Positions 13,139 through 24,167 of a DNA stretch of 64,000 nucleotides are shown here, one piece after another. Below the pieces are notes generated by a model, which saw only the letters and a list, made by a program, of their open reading frames with translations, did no database searches and was not told the origin of the DNA. Numbering within the stretch: position 1 is the stretch's first letter; each line of letters opens with the position of its first letter. A program made the translations under genes and the position numbers. The DNA is from Prorocentrum cordatum (taxonomy: Eukaryota; Sar; Dinophyceae; Prorocentrales; Prorocentraceae), in the NCBI GenBank assembly GCA_963575745.1, contig CAUYUJ010014773.1:157496-221495 (forward strand). The letters run 5' to 3'.

Positions 13139-14091
13139 TCAACCGGGAGAGGGTGGCCAGGGGCCATCTTCAACAGCTCTCGAAATGGCAAGCGAATGTT
13201 GCAAGCTGACGGGAGCATCGCATCCCAAGCAGCATCGCGGGTCCACATTCTGGAGACGAGTAGCTGTAACCCAGACCCCGAGCCAGGTCTTGATGCACGC
13301 ACAACGCCAGTTCGGGGGGGCACACCGGGGGACCTCCTCTACCTCATTCCCAGCCACCGCGGCAGCCTCCAGAGGGGAAGCTCCGAACCATTTCGGGGGC
13401 CTCTCCTGGACCAAACTCCGAACATTCCCATCCCCGGAGGCCCGCAGGCATTTCCAAAACTCACGCTGGACACGTCTCCGCCTCCCATCCTCCCACCGCC
13501 CGCCCCGCTCCGAGGAGACGAGAGAAGAGGAGGGCGCCGCTCCTTTCGAGCAGCTCGCACCCTGCCTCCGCAGCGCGGGCGAGCGAGACGGCAGGGGCAG
13601 ACGCCTCAAGCAGGCCAGGGCTGACCCTCGAGGCTTCTCGCGAGCGGCAGCCTGCGCTGGGCCACCTCATGCACGCGGCTCTCCGCCTGCCGCCACGACT
13701 TCAACGTCGCCGGGGCCGCGCGCATGAGAGACGCAGCGAGGTCGCCCACCGTCGGCACGCATCGGGGTCCTCCCAGCACCTCCGTGTCAAAGAACGAGCT
13801 CATCTTGAAGAGGCTTCCCAGGCATCGAGCAAGATGACGAAGGAGGAAGCGCTCGTCCGCGATCGTGCGCCGCGGCATCGGCCAGAGCTGCGCCTTGCAT
13901 GACAGCACGGGCTGGCATCGTCGACCATGCTCGAAGAAGGCGGCCGTCATGTCCAGTGGCGAGGCCGCCCATTGGACCTCCAGCATCGCGCCAGGGCCAA
14001 TATTGGCCAACGAGGCAGCCCAGCAGCTCGTTGCAGCTCGACGCGCGGCGCCGCGCCGAAGGCACCCCAGCTGGGCAGCCCCCCCAGGCAC
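13139..14091 (-). pseudogene. LINE2 C-terminal region
   Basis: Two overlapping minus-strand frames (14091-13606 and 13609-13139) carry the thumb and C-terminal part. The second ends with NWRCACIKTWLGVWVTATRL and, shortly after, CCLGCDAPVSLQH, which resembles the Cys/His module (CX2C...H) that closes dinoflagellate LINE proteins. The frame change near 13607 shows decay. Confidence 0.55.
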
Positions 14092-14106
14092 TATCTCATC
14101 ATCTTC

Positions 14107-15643
14107 TCAACCTCCGCCGAGAAGGGGGCCCAGAGCGGCGCGGCCGCGCGCTTCTCGGGCTGGAGCAGGAGCCCAGGAAGCCGCCCCGCCAGGCGGAAGA
14201 TTCGCGCAAGGGCCCGGGGCCCATTCTTGCCGAACGAACGCGAGGGCCTGGATGTAGTCAGCGCACCATCGCGTCAAGCCTTGGGCTTTGGCCTCCAGCT
14301 GCTGCCTGTGCGCCTTCGCAAACGGCTGCACTCCAATCGTGAACATGGAGCCCGAGAGGGGGCCCCCCTGCAAGATGCAGCGGAGGATCACAAAGATAAC
14401 GGCATGGCAAGGACCCGCCTCGACCGCCTCCACATGTGCATATGGCCCCCGCAGCAGGAGCTCCATGCCAGACGGCAGCTGCCACGCCTCGAGCGCCCAC
14501 CACATCCAGCCGTGGAGGAGCGACGGGGCCGCGCGTGCGAAGTCGAAGCTGAGGCGGGCAGGCAGCTCCCATCCACTGGCGCGCTCTAGCGCGCACGTGG
14601 AGGCCACTCGGGGCACGGCGTCAAGCTCTGCCAGGTTCGAAGCCCCGCCCCGAGATGAAGCCACGTTAGGCCTTTGATGCTCCACGGCCCATCGCGCTCC
14701 CGAGTTCGAAGTTGACTGCCGGGGACATGACCTTCGGGCCCGTGGGGCGAAGCATGAGCGGTCGCGTCTCGCTCGGCTTCCAGACCACCTCCAGGCCATC
14801 ATCGCCAAGCGCCTTCTTCGGCGGAAAATTCGAAATGATCGCGTCGAGTGCTCTGCGCCCGGGGCGGCCCATCGCTGGCCATCTTGCCGCCGCCACGGGC
14901 CCGCCGCGGCCCGCCGAGTACATCAGCCAAGCCAGGGCAGGAAGGCCATCCACGCCTGGCGCTGCAGGGAAAGCGCGACGCAGGGCCTCCTCGACGCTCC
15001 AGAGCGAGGGGGGAGCGAGCGAAAACAAGTCTACCTGTTTCATGCTGTACTTTGCGAGGAAGGCCTTGGCGTCGCGCGCGCGCGCGGCGCAGCTGCTCTC
15101 TGGAGACAGCCTCGTCGCCGCCCGTCGCCATCGTCGCCGTCTTCCTCTCGGCGATCGTGGATGGGCAAAAGACCTCGCCCAAGTGGTTCGCTGGCGCCTC
15201 GTGGACCTCCGCAGTCGACGAGACGAGCTGGCCATCATGGAGCGCCGCCGCCGCGAGATGCCGCCGAAGAAGAACCGCCGTCGGAGGGCGCGGCGCTGGC
15301 TGAGGAGCCGTCGGCGGCCAGAGACGCGAAGGTGCTCGTCCCCCGCCTCCAGCTCGGCCTGGGCCTCCCCATTCGCGGCCCTGGTCTCGCTGCGCTGCGC
15401 CGTCGCGATGCGCCCGTGGAACCCCGCATTGCTTCTCAGCGTCGCAAGGCCTCTCATTGCGCCAACGCCCAGCATCCCATGCAACCGAGGGCGATGGAGA
15501 TGGAACGGCGTCGCCAGCGAGACGTGGCTGCGCACCACCACGCGCGCCAACTGTCTTATAATTATCATCGCCGTGCATCGTTTCGACCGCGCCATGCCCA
15601 GCAGCAACGCATCGCGCGCCTCCGCCGCCGCCGCCGCCTGCAT
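14107..15643 (-). pseudogene. LINE2 reverse transcriptase, frameshifted and catalytically damaged
   Basis: The first frame (15643-14666) contains the fingers-region motif GVDGLPALAWL (usual form: PGPDGxP) and RPLMLRPTGPKV (usual form: RPLxLxNxxxK). The second frame (14808-14107) continues with motif A, SFDFARAAPSLLHGWMW (about 14525), motif B, LQGGPLSGS (about 14360), and motif C, WCADYIQAL (about 14260). The second catalytic Asp of the usual xADD is replaced by Tyr, so polymerase activity is not expected. The frame change lies between 14808 and 14666. Confidence 0.7.
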
Positions 15644-15652
15644 GGCCCCTGT

Positions 15653-16699
15653 TCACGCCCGGTGGATGTCAGGCGGCGCGCGCGAGGAAAGGCTAGGCAC
15701 CGCAACGTACTGAGCCAATCTTTCCTTGAACGCCAGTGAGCTGATGATGTCACGGTGGATCGGGGCAGGCCGGAAAGGATCTCTGGGGCGCAGCGGGCGC
15801 CGCGTCCGCGTGATCAAAGCAAAGGCACGGTCGCCGATGCCGTGCTTGTACGTCTCCTCAGGTTCGCCCAACACCTCGCACTGTCGGCGACGCTGCGCCA
15901 ACCAGATAGCGCTGCGCCACCCGCCAGACTGGGTCACCCAGGAAGACGCGGTCGATCCTTGTCGCGATCGGTAGACCAGCGCGCAAGTCGCCCTCGGAGC
16001 CACCATGTCCACTGAGCCCCCAAGGCATCGCTGCCATCGTTGCTCCTGCCGCTGCCGCGCCGTCGCCATCGATCGCGGGGGGCCTTCATCGCCCAAATGG
16101 CAGCGTTGCAGCTCATCGCCGAAGTTGAAGTCACCCACGATGAGCACGGCATTCGCAACGGGGCCCGGCTTCGCCTCAATCAGGTCCGACGCAAGAGCCA
16201 TCTGGGGGTCACGATCCAATCCATGGTTGTGAATGTTCCAATGAATAATTGTGTTTATGTGTAAACTCCCTGCGCCATCACTGAACCGAATAAGAATGCG
16301 CAAGGCCCTGCCAGGCACCAGCATTGACTTGTCCCGCAACGCACCATCTGCATCATCTGCCCGAAGAATAGGGAAGCGTGTGGCAAGCCCTCCAGAGTCC
16401 TCGCGTTCCCCCCGCAGAACTACGTGAAGACTCGTGCTCGGATGCCCGCGTGCTTCATTCATTCCGACAGACGGACCTCTGACCCGTGCACCTCCTGGAG
16501 GCCCATGATGATCGAGCCGCGTTTCCAAAACTTGGCAGGAAGGATGCCCTGGCCCTCGCCTTGCCAACACGATTGTGGCACAAAGCCCGCGCACTCTACG
16601 TGGCCGCAGTGAGGACAAGCTTCGCACCCTCGCCCACAGCCCGAAATTTGTTCTTCCCCAGGTACAGCAGCACCCCCATTTCGTCGGCGGCAGCCCCAA
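15653..16699 (-). pseudogene. LINE2 APE-type endonuclease, inactive
   Basis: The frame includes HINTIIHWNIHNHGL, a typical early endonuclease segment, and VLIVGDFNFGDE (about 16130), the conserved GDFN motif. The terminal SDH catalytic triplet has become GDR in GIGDRAFALI (about 15830), and the linker LAFKERLAQYV follows. The intervening DRV motif is lost in this frame, suggesting small indels. Loss of the catalytic His argues that it is non-functional. Confidence 0.65.
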
Positions 16700-16813
16700 C
16701 GGGCAGCAGCCTTGTCAAAGATGCCACTCCGCTGTAGACGGAGCCAGGACTGGCTCTACGAGGCGCCCAAGCTGATCGCGAAGGAGTAGGAGACGGCGGA
16801 GATAGGCAGAATT

Positions 16814-17452
16814 TCATTGGACAGCGGGTGGGGCACCAGGCATCTCGATCGTGATCTTGACCAGCGGCTGCCACGCCATGGAGAGGTCGCCCTCCAGCTG
16901 GTCAAGACCGACAGGGTCAGCAGAGATGCGCATCGAGAGGCCCTCCTCGAGAGCGCGGCGCATCTTCTTGAGCGTGATCTCGCAAGGCACCTGGCAGGAG
17001 GTCTTGCCTCTGCTGAGGGAAAGCTGCGCGTCGTGGCCAGTCGGGATCGTGGCCGAGACCTGGCGCCGGGCACCACCGGGGCTGCCGCCGCGGAGAGAGA
17101 CCGCGAGCTTGCGGACACGACACTCAGCGACGCCCACATCCCCCGCCATCCTGACCGCGAAGCGCTGTCCCAGGTCCTCTCCCTGAGCCCGAGAGACATC
17201 AGCCAGCTGCGCGTCGGCCAGCACGGGGGCCATGGCCTGCGCCACCGCCGCGCGCATGAGCTGGCACTTGGAGGTGAGGACCAGCACCGCGCGGTGGATC
17301 TCGTGGCTCCAGGCTGATCCAGCCTCATGCGGCTGCGGGGCACCCGCTGCCACCATGTCGAGCTCTCGCTGCATCTGCGCCAGGTCGGCAGAGTGTTTCG
17401 CTAGCATCTTGTCTGTCTCCAATTGCCTTCTGCGCATCTCGTCATCCACCAC
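16814..17452 (-). pseudogene. LINE2 N-terminal domain, second frame
   Basis: About 210 codons on the minus strand, starting in helical sequence DDEMRRRQLETDKM (predicted coiled coil) and ending with a stop at 16814. It continues the upstream frame after a one-base-type shift near 17455, where the first frame reads NIKWW and this one reads VVDDEM. I cannot assign a nucleic-acid-binding fold. Confidence 0.5.
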
Positions 17453-17855
17453 TTGATGTTGTCAGCCTGCTGCTGCTGGGCTCTCTCGGCCTTCCCCGCG
17501 CGACGCTCCTGAGCCCGCCGGATGCCCCCCAGGCTCTTGTCCATCTTGCGAAAGAGGCGGTCCTGGCTGCAGCGCGCCGTCTCAAAGAGCGATTTGCGGA
17601 GGTCCTCGATGGTGGCTGCGGGCTCCACTGGCACATCCTCATTCTCATCATTGTCGTCCTCCTCTTTCTTCTTCGGCACTGGCGTGGCGAGACCTCTGAT
17701 AGGCGTGCCAGGAGCCGATCTCGGAGCCCCAGGTACCAAGGGCGCAGCGCCCAGGCCCGCAGCTGCAGCAGCCCATGAGTCGTGTGGCACAGCACCGGCA
17801 GGGGTCGGCGACGGCAGCGTGGGGCAGGCGGCATCCAACGCCACGAAGGCCTCGA

Positions 17856-17856
<1 letters not shown>

Positions 17857-17913
<57 letters not shown>
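17857..17913. repeat. CTG/CAG microsatellite, 19 units
   Basis: A perfect CTG run on the plus strand, read as polyGln on the minus strand inside the LINE2 N-terminal ORF. Confidence 0.95.
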
Positions 17914-18048
17914 AGCTGCCGCCAGCGCTGGCCGCCAGGCCGCCTCACATCCCGCCTCCTGTGCTCTGGCACGCCCGCGGGCCCGGCGCTCTTGGCGCTT
18001 GCGGCGGCGCCGCTCGGCACTCCCCGACTGGTCGCGGGAGGACGAGGA

Positions 18049-18390
<342 letters not shown>

Positions 18391-18822
18391 CACTGTTCTT
18401 GCTGAAGCGGTGATGCTTCGTGACACGGGTATGTTCTGGCCCCCTGAGGCTCTGCCAACCCAAGAACGGCCTCGCGTGCTGAGCGCTCTGGGCCAAGATG
18501 CTAACGGAAATGCCAATGTACATGCGTGAGAAAAGACACGAAATTGTCGCAACTCCCTTTTGGTCGAGGGAGGACGAAGAGGAATCGCGACGCACGCCAT
18601 CCCTGCCGGCAGCAGCGCCCCCATCCCCATCCACGGCAGCGTCGACCCGCACGGGCCCCATCTGAGCACAGGCCCGCGCAGGAGCTGGAGATGCCTCGGT
18701 TTACCCGCGCGGGCCTGTGCTGGTGCGAGAGGCGAGTCGTTGCCCCAGCAGGAGCTCACGCAATCTTCCTGCTCTGGCCTCGGACTAGAGGTGTCCACTC
18801 TCTGCCCGCGGGACAAAGGCAT

Positions 18823-18843
18823 ATTGAGCCCAAACAGCTACGG
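18823..18843 (-). other. DinoSL-like relic at LINE2 5' end
   Basis: The minus strand reads CCGTAGCTGTTTGGGCTCAA then T, against the known DinoSL core CCGTAGCCATTTTGGCTCAA then G: 17 of 21 positions match, ungapped. The preceding base is T, allowed at the variable first position of DinoSL. The next three bases are ATG of the LINE2 ORF. A leader sequence in genomic DNA next to a start codon indicates that a trans-spliced RNA was reverse transcribed and inserted. Confidence 0.6.
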
Positions 18844-19209
18844 AGGAGGAGGAGGAAGAAGAAGACCGTCACATGTCTCACATTTCGTCTACATGTCATC
18901 TACACTTCTTAAGGAGCTAGCATGGACCTTATATGGGCCGTCTTGGGGTTGTCTTGGCCTCCTGTGGGGCATTATTTGGGGTTCTCCTTCCTGGGCCGCG
19001 GGGCCCACCCCTGGCCCTGGCCTCCCTGGCCATCCTTTCTGAGTCGCGGAACCCACACCTGGCCTCTTTATTTTCGTATAGTGGTCGTGGTGAGCGCACG
19101 AACGCGGCGAAGCATAGCATTCAGCATGAACACAATCATCATCACCCACATCACCGCCCTCATTAGCATGACATCATCATCACCCTGATCATCGCCGTCA
19201 TCATAATCA
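18844..19209. other. Unassigned spacer
   Basis: GGA-rich sequence, a short CTTGGGG/GGCC segment (18930-19030) and an ATC-rich microsatellite (19128-19205). No gene is seen. Confidence 0.5.
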
Positions 19210-19320
19210 TCAAGCCTTGTCCCAGTATACCCCTCTGCGCGCCTCGAGGGGCGTCCTTCCGGCGGCATCCGTGGCGTGCAGGTCTGCCCCTTCCTGTGCG
19301 CGCTGGGCAACGTGCAAGGC
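19210..19320 (-). pseudogene. Ankyrin-like terminal exon fragment
   Basis: The minus strand encodes ALHVAQRAQEGADLHATDAAGRTPLEA and a short tail to a TGA at 19212-19210. The GADLHATDAAGRTPL segment fits the ankyrin consensus GAD(V/L)NAxDxxGRTPL. The string TTGCCCAG at about 19300 could be a splice acceptor. It may be the last exon of a split ankyrin gene whose other repeat lies at 24.2 kb, or a remnant. No upstream start is visible. Confidence 0.4.
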
Positions 19321-20515
19321 CCAGAAAAGATGCGCACGAGCGCGAGCGCTTTCTACAGCCCACTCGCCCCCCATCCCCCCCCAGCGCAGTTGCAGAAAGA
19401 GCGGCAGTGCAGGTGGGCACGCGCAGATCGCACTGCATGTCAATAGGTAATGCTTTGCATGTTGCATTCAGCGGCGCATCGTTGCTATCAACGAAAGGCC
19501 CGCAAATACGACTATATCTTGGTATCCCTTTGATAATGAGAGCCCTTCTGCGCACCAGAATTGCAAACATCGACGTGCTCCATACGTGGCGATACCCAAC
19601 TACCCAAACACCTTTGAGCTTCCCTGCGTTGCGACCCCACCGCGCGACACCACGAGCAGAACGTGCAGAACAACAACTGATTCGCCAGTCGGCGACGGAA
19701 AGGGACGGAAAGGGACGAGGAGGCACACGGGGAAAGAGAAGGGACGGAGAGTCTGTGTTTCCTGGCTGCGGCGCACCATCTTTGCAGACGGGTCAGCAGT
19801 CGTGCACATTCCGCGGGGTGCGCGGCAGAAGGGGGCCAGCGATACAGTCGGCCTTGATTAGACACGACACGCGAGAGGACACAAGACCCTTCCGAGGGCC
19901 GCATCGCCATAGGAGTGTAAGAAGGCACGTGTCGCGAAGCACAAGACACAAGGGTACCCTTAAGCTGGCAGGGTCGACCTACTAATCCGGGCCGACTGTA
20001 TGAACAGCGGTGCACAGAGAAAACAATAAGCACATGACCGAGGCGCTGCGGAAAAATACCCGGGCCGAAAACTCGACTCGCCGACTTCCCCCCGTACGCC
20101 GCGAGCGGGCACATGCCCAGCGCCCAATGCATCGCGAGGGCAGGCCAATGAGCAAAAGCAGCGAAGGGGAGAAACGAGAGAGGAAGACAAAGGACAGAAC
20201 GCAACGCGAGGAGCAGGTGAGGGGAAAACACAAAGGCAAGACGGGGACCAAAAATAACCGCACCAGGAAAACACACGAACACGATAGCAGGATCCATATG
20301 CACGTAGCGGAGAAACAAACAAGCAGACAACATACATACACACGTGCATGTTTTCATGATCGACAGCGAACGTCGAGCTCGGGCCGACTGACAGCTGCAT
20401 CTTGAGGTCTGGACTCCCCTCGGAATGTCGTGCGCACTCGGGAAACAAAGCTAAATTCGACGCGCAAACGTTATAGCTGTACACACCATATAGGAAAACC
20501 TTTATGTGTGTATGC
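19321..20515. other. Unassigned sequence
   Basis: No convincing gene. A short R1-like end (GGGTACCCTTAAGCTGG...GGGCCGACTGTAT) is at about 19950-20000. Open frames on both strands overlap without recognisable domains. Confidence 0.4.
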
Positions 20516-20600
20516 TATACATATATATATATACACATAATGTATCGCTCTCTCTCTCTCTCTCTTGTCTCTCTCTCCCTCTATTCCTATTCATATATGT
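20516..20600. repeat. TA and TC microsatellites
   Basis: (TA)n at 20519-20536 and (TC)n at 20548-20580, directly before the R7 repeat. Confidence 0.85.
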
Positions 20601-20604
20601 CTAT

Positions 20605-21250
20605 TAAACGGGACCCCTCCGAAATCGGACCCCCCGAATCCTGGGCCCCCCGGACCCTCTGGACCCCCGGATTCGTGGCCCCGGGGACCCCCTGGACGCC
20701 CCAGGCGTTTCAGAGCTCCTGGAAACCCTGGGCCGAGGCAACGGCCCAGATCGGTCAGAAGGGCGGCCGAACACCCCCCCGAGGGCCCCAAGAGGCTCCT
20801 GACACCCACCAGACGCCAGAAAACGACCCAAAGAAAAGGCTTCCAAAACGCAGAAAAACATTGCTTCCCCATGGGTTTTGCATGATTTTGGGGATGCCCT
20901 GTTCTTCGGTCTTCTGGGCGTCCGAGGCCGCTTGGGAGGCTCGAAAATCGCCCCCAAACCATCCGAAAGGGCTTCCAGGCAATCCAAGAGAGCCCCAAGG
21001 CGGCACAACAGGGTTCCAAGATTGCCTGAGAAAGCCCCATGACGGCCCAAAATGGCCCCCAAACACCCTCCGAACCATTCCAAATCGTGACCTGGTCGAT
21101 CAGGGAGACCGCGGTTGGAGGCAAGGTGGCCCGAGGAAGCCCCCAGATGCCACCAGAAGATGTCCAGGAGGCCTCCAAAAAGCCTTAAGAAAGCCTGAGA
21201 ACTTCCGTGAGGCCCCCAGAGGCTCTCCAACGAGGAGCCTCCGCAAAAAG
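20605..21250 (+). repeat. Dispersed repeat R7, copy 1 (CCAAGAGGCCC-rich)
   Basis: About 640 bp that aligns in the same orientation with 52260-52810. Shared strings include GACACCCACCAGACGCC, GGTCGATCAGGGAGACC (GGTCGTTCAGGGAGACC there) and CGGTTGGA. A more diverged, inverted relative occupies 23340-24000. All three members abut TA/CA/TC microsatellites. The interior is a degenerate 10-12 bp GGCCCCAAGA motif; its long frames are compositional. Confidence 0.7.
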
Positions 21251-21484
21251 AGCTGAGGATAATGGGAGAGAATTCGCAAGGTAGGGCGAGAATGAAAAAC
21301 AAAAAACATGGAGGACGGATAACGAAAAACATTATTATAACGGCGATGCCGGAAAAGGCAACACGGAATCATCGCTACATTGTCTGTTTGACCTTCCTGC
21401 CATTCCGCCGGCGTGCCAAACTTCAAGTGCCAAAATACATGGCGCGAGACGCCAATGCAATCTTGAAGATACACGTGTATATAT

Positions 21485-21725
21485 AGATATACATATGTAT
21501 GTATGTATGTATGTAGGTAGGTAGGTAGGTAGGTCGGTAGGTCGGTAGGTCGGTCGGTCGGTCGGTCGGTCGGTCGGTCGGTAGGTAGGTAGGTAGGTAG
21601 GTAGGCAGGTAGGTACGCAAGCTTGTATGATTGTATGTGTGTATGCATGCGTGCATTTATGTATGTATGTTTGTTTGTATGTACGTATGCATGTAAACAT
21701 GCATGTATGTATACATGCAGATAGA
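21485..21725. repeat. Tetranucleotide mosaic GTAT/GTAG/GTCG
   Basis: Successive blocks of GTAT, GTAG, GTCG and GTAG again, then GTAT-like repeats. Neighbouring units differ by single substitutions, as if point mutations had been amplified by slippage. Confidence 0.9.
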
Positions 21726-21879
21726 TCTGTATATACAATTATGCTGCGTACCAGGAAACTGACAGGCAAACCCGGAACGCCACACAAGCCAACCTGCAAT
21801 AGGCACTCGCGCAAAGATCCTCTGCCTGAGAGACAATGGCTAGGAGCTACCCAGGACAATTATAGCCCAGGTCCTTTCA

Positions 21880-22190
21880 TGCATGGGGAGAGGGAGGAGG
21901 AGGGGGAGGAGGAGGAGAAGGAGGAGGAGGAGGAGGAGAAGAAGGAGGAAGAGGAAGAGGAGGAGGAGGAAGAGGAGGAGGAGGAGGAGCAGACGAGCAC
22001 AAAGAATGGAGCAGGGGGGGGGAAACAGCAGCAGAAGGAGGGTCCGCAGTAGCAGGAAGAGGAGGAAGAGATGTAAAAGGCAGAGGAGGATCAGGAGGAT
22101 AACGCAAACCAGGAGGAATAGGAGGAGGAGGAGGAGGAGGAGGAGCAGGAAACGAACAAAGAGGAAGAGGAGAGAGGAACACAGTCAAAA
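21880..22190. repeat. GAG/GGA microsatellite
   Basis: A purine-rich tract that degrades toward 22190, followed by (TA)n at 22231-22263. Confidence 0.85.
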
Positions 22191-22229
22191 GAAAAGAAGA
22201 CGATCGGTGGGTGCTGGGAGAAGGCTGCT

Positions 22230-22265
<36 letters not shown>

Positions 22266-22462
22266 AGACTGCATTGGCGCTTCGCGCCATGCACCTTGGT
22301 CCTTCAACCCTTGCGCGCGTTGGCGTCTAGCGCGGCCTTCCACGGTCTTTGAACCGCGGCCGGTTCGCGCCCAGTTCCCGGACCTGCACCTCACTTGCTC
22401 GCGCCCTCGCTCTGCTGGTCCGCGCGCCACTGGGACTCCATGAGAATGTCCCAGCGGACCGA

Positions 22463-22966
22463 TCAGCGGCGATGAGAGCGGCCGCGAAGGCTCCGGAAAG
22501 ACAAAACGTCGGACAGAAGGGGCGGGAAAGAAGTGGAGGACGATTTGGGGAGGCGCGGCGAAGGGAGGAATATCATGAGGTAAGGTAAGGTAAGGCACGC
22601 ATTGCAGGAATTGCAAACCCGCGTAGTGCTGCGTGCTTTGAGGTGCCTCGCGTCGAAGTGGGTCCTGTCCCAGAGCTCTCCGCAGCGCGTGCAGGAGAAG
22701 AGGTCTTGCTTCGGACGGCCGTCAGTGGCGCACGCCTTGCACGTCCGAGTGGATCGGTGCAGCTGGCAAGGGCTGAAGTGAGTTCGATCGCGCATGTCCC
22801 CGCAACGAGTGCATTGATAGTCTTTGTGTTGGGGGGCTGACCGTGACTGTGTTTCCCGTCGACTGGCACACGACTTGCAAGCCCGATTGGACTGCTGAAG
22901 TTGTGTTGTGGAGAATGATTCTGCAGGCAGGGTCTCGCCACAATCGGAGCAAGCGAATACAGACAT
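22463..22966 (-). CDS. Small protein with three tandem Stc1-like zinc modules
   Basis: 167 codons from an ATG (22966-22964) to TGA (22465-22463), uninterrupted. Three consecutive modules share the plan CX2C-X20(22)-CX2C: Cys 6/9/30/33, 52/55/76/79 and 92/95/118/121. The internal pattern (CxxCG...F...QLxxSxRxCKxC) resembles Stc1-type zinc domains; in fission yeast Stc1 links RNAi to heterochromatin, but small Stc1-like proteins of unknown role are, from memory, common in dinoflagellates. The last ~45 residues are Ser/Pro/Leu-rich and partly encoded by a CCTTA pentanucleotide repeat (about 22577-22597), so the native C-terminus may end earlier. A DinoSL-like sequence 35 nt upstream and the absence of introns suggest a retrogene. 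Function is unknown. Confidence 0.65.
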   Translation of the reverse strand: MSVFACSDCGETLPAESFSTTQLQQSNRACKSCASRRETQSRSAPQHKDYQCTRCGDMRDRTHFSPCQLHRSTRTCKACATDGRPKQDLFSCTRCGELWDRTHFDARHLKARSTTRVCNSCNACLTLPYLMIFLPSPRLPKSSSTSFPPLLSDVLSFRSLRGRSHRR

Positions 22967-23000
22967 CGAGGATGTGCCGTATGCGACAGCTTAAAAATGT

Positions 23001-23017
23001 AAGCCAACGGCTACGGA
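23001..23017 (-). other. DinoSL-like relic upstream of the Stc1-like ORF
   Basis: The minus strand reads TCCGTAGCCGTTGGCTT: an exact match to the first nine bases of DinoSL (T at the variable position), then TTGGCT after a 2-nt deletion and one change. It lies 34 nt upstream of the ATG at 22966, in the sense orientation. As a gapped match it is weaker than the two other relics, but the placement is right for a retroposed 5' end. Confidence 0.5.
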
Positions 23018-23198
23018 TGCATGTGTGCGAACACGTGTGGAAAACAATGTTTCCTTAATAACTTGGAAGGGCCCTCGTGAAACCTCCATGGAACGATTAT
23101 TCTGGGATGCGATAGGGCATAGGGCAGCAAGCATGCAGGCAACGTACCGGATCCTGGAAATGCTCAGGACATCTACCGAATTCCGGGGAAATGTGCCG

Positions 23199-23250
23199 AA
23201 TCCCGGGTTCGCAGCCGATTTCCCGGGAATTTGGTTGCGAACCCGGGATT
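23199..23250. repeat. 15-bp perfect inverted repeat around CCCGGG
   Basis: AATCCCGGGTTCGCA (23199-23213) and TGCGAACCCGGGATT (23236-23250) are exact complements. The 22-nt spacer contains a further palindrome, TTCCCGGGAA. A related GAATTCCGGGGAAA lies just upstream, so the segment looks like a small nested palindrome array. Confidence 0.7.
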
Positions 23251-23339
23251 TCAAGCATTTTGTGTTTTGCGTGGGATGCCACTGTCTGGCAAACAACGGA
23301 GCAGCGCAGCGAAGCCGTTCCGGAGGTGGCGGTCAAGTG

Positions 23340-24000
23340 GGGCGATTGAGCAGTTTTGAAGCCTCTTGGGGGGCCGTTTTGGCTGCCTTTTGGAGAGCCA
23401 TTTTGGGGCCTCGTGGGTTCTTTTTGGGAGTCCTCGGGGCCTTTGGAAGCCTCTTGGGGCCTCTTGGGGCCCTCCTGGGGCCTCCTGGGGCCCACTTGGG
23501 GCGGAAAGTTAGATGTTTGAACTTTTGATCGCCCTGTGGGGGCTCGTTTGAAGCTTTCTCGGGGCCCTCTTGGGCCTTCTTGGGCGCCTCTTGGGCTGTT
23601 TCGGGGCGCTCCAGAGCCGTCTTGGGGCCGTGTTGGGGCCGTTTTGGGGGCCCCCCGGGCCATCTTGGGGCGCTCTTGAGGGCCTCTAGTTCTGTCTTGG
23701 AGCGTCGGAAAGCTAAAATGGCGAGAAAGCAGAAAACATCGAAAAACACATTGGAAAATTGACCATTTCGGCCTCCCGGGGCCGTCTTGGGAGGCTTCTT
23801 TGGGGCCGCTTGGGGCGTCTTGGGGGCTCCTGAGGCTGTCTTGGGGCTATCTTTGGCGTCTTGGAGCGCTTTGTGCCTGTCTTGGAGCGCTCTTGAGGCA
23901 CTCGGGACCGCTTCAATGGGCGTCCGGAGGGTCCCAAAGCCCCAGGATCCCTGGAGTCCGGTTTGGGGGGGGGGGGGGGTGCGGGGTTTTGCGGCCGCCC
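23340..24000 (-). repeat. R7-like CTTGGGGCC repeat, inverted
   Basis: Degenerate units such as GGGGCCTCTTGGGGCC run to about 23920, then a CCTGGGGCTTTGGGACCCTC-type end (complement) matching the R7 start at 20.63 kb, then a poly-G run (23961-23977). Microsatellite sequence (TACA, GATA, GA) follows to 24100. Confidence 0.6.
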
Positions 24001-24167
24001 GGGCTTGTAAAAATATAGGAAGAGGAATATACACATAACATACAGACACATACATAGAGATAGAGATAGAGAGAGGCATGAGAGAGAGAGAGAGAGAAAT
24101 ACAAAAAGGGACTTGTGCGGCAAGGGTGTGAACTTTCTGTCCTGCATGCCTCTGCCTACCATTGAGT

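Larger units (their letters stand above)
21421..22312. repeat. Inverted ~50-bp repeat pair flanking a microsatellite block
   Basis: 21421-21470 (complement CAAGATTGCATTGGCGTCTC...) and 22262-22312 (CAAGACTGCATTGGCGCTTC...) are similar inverted copies. Each carries a small GGCG/CGCC hairpin and each abuts a TA-type microsatellite. They enclose ~790 bp of tetranucleotide and GAG repeats. Confidence 0.55.

Noticed and set aside
23371-23410. GCCGTTTTGGCT and GCCATTTTGGGG strings resembling DinoSL
   Set aside because: They are members of the local GGGGCC...TTTTGG degenerate repeat and lack the CCGTAG start.
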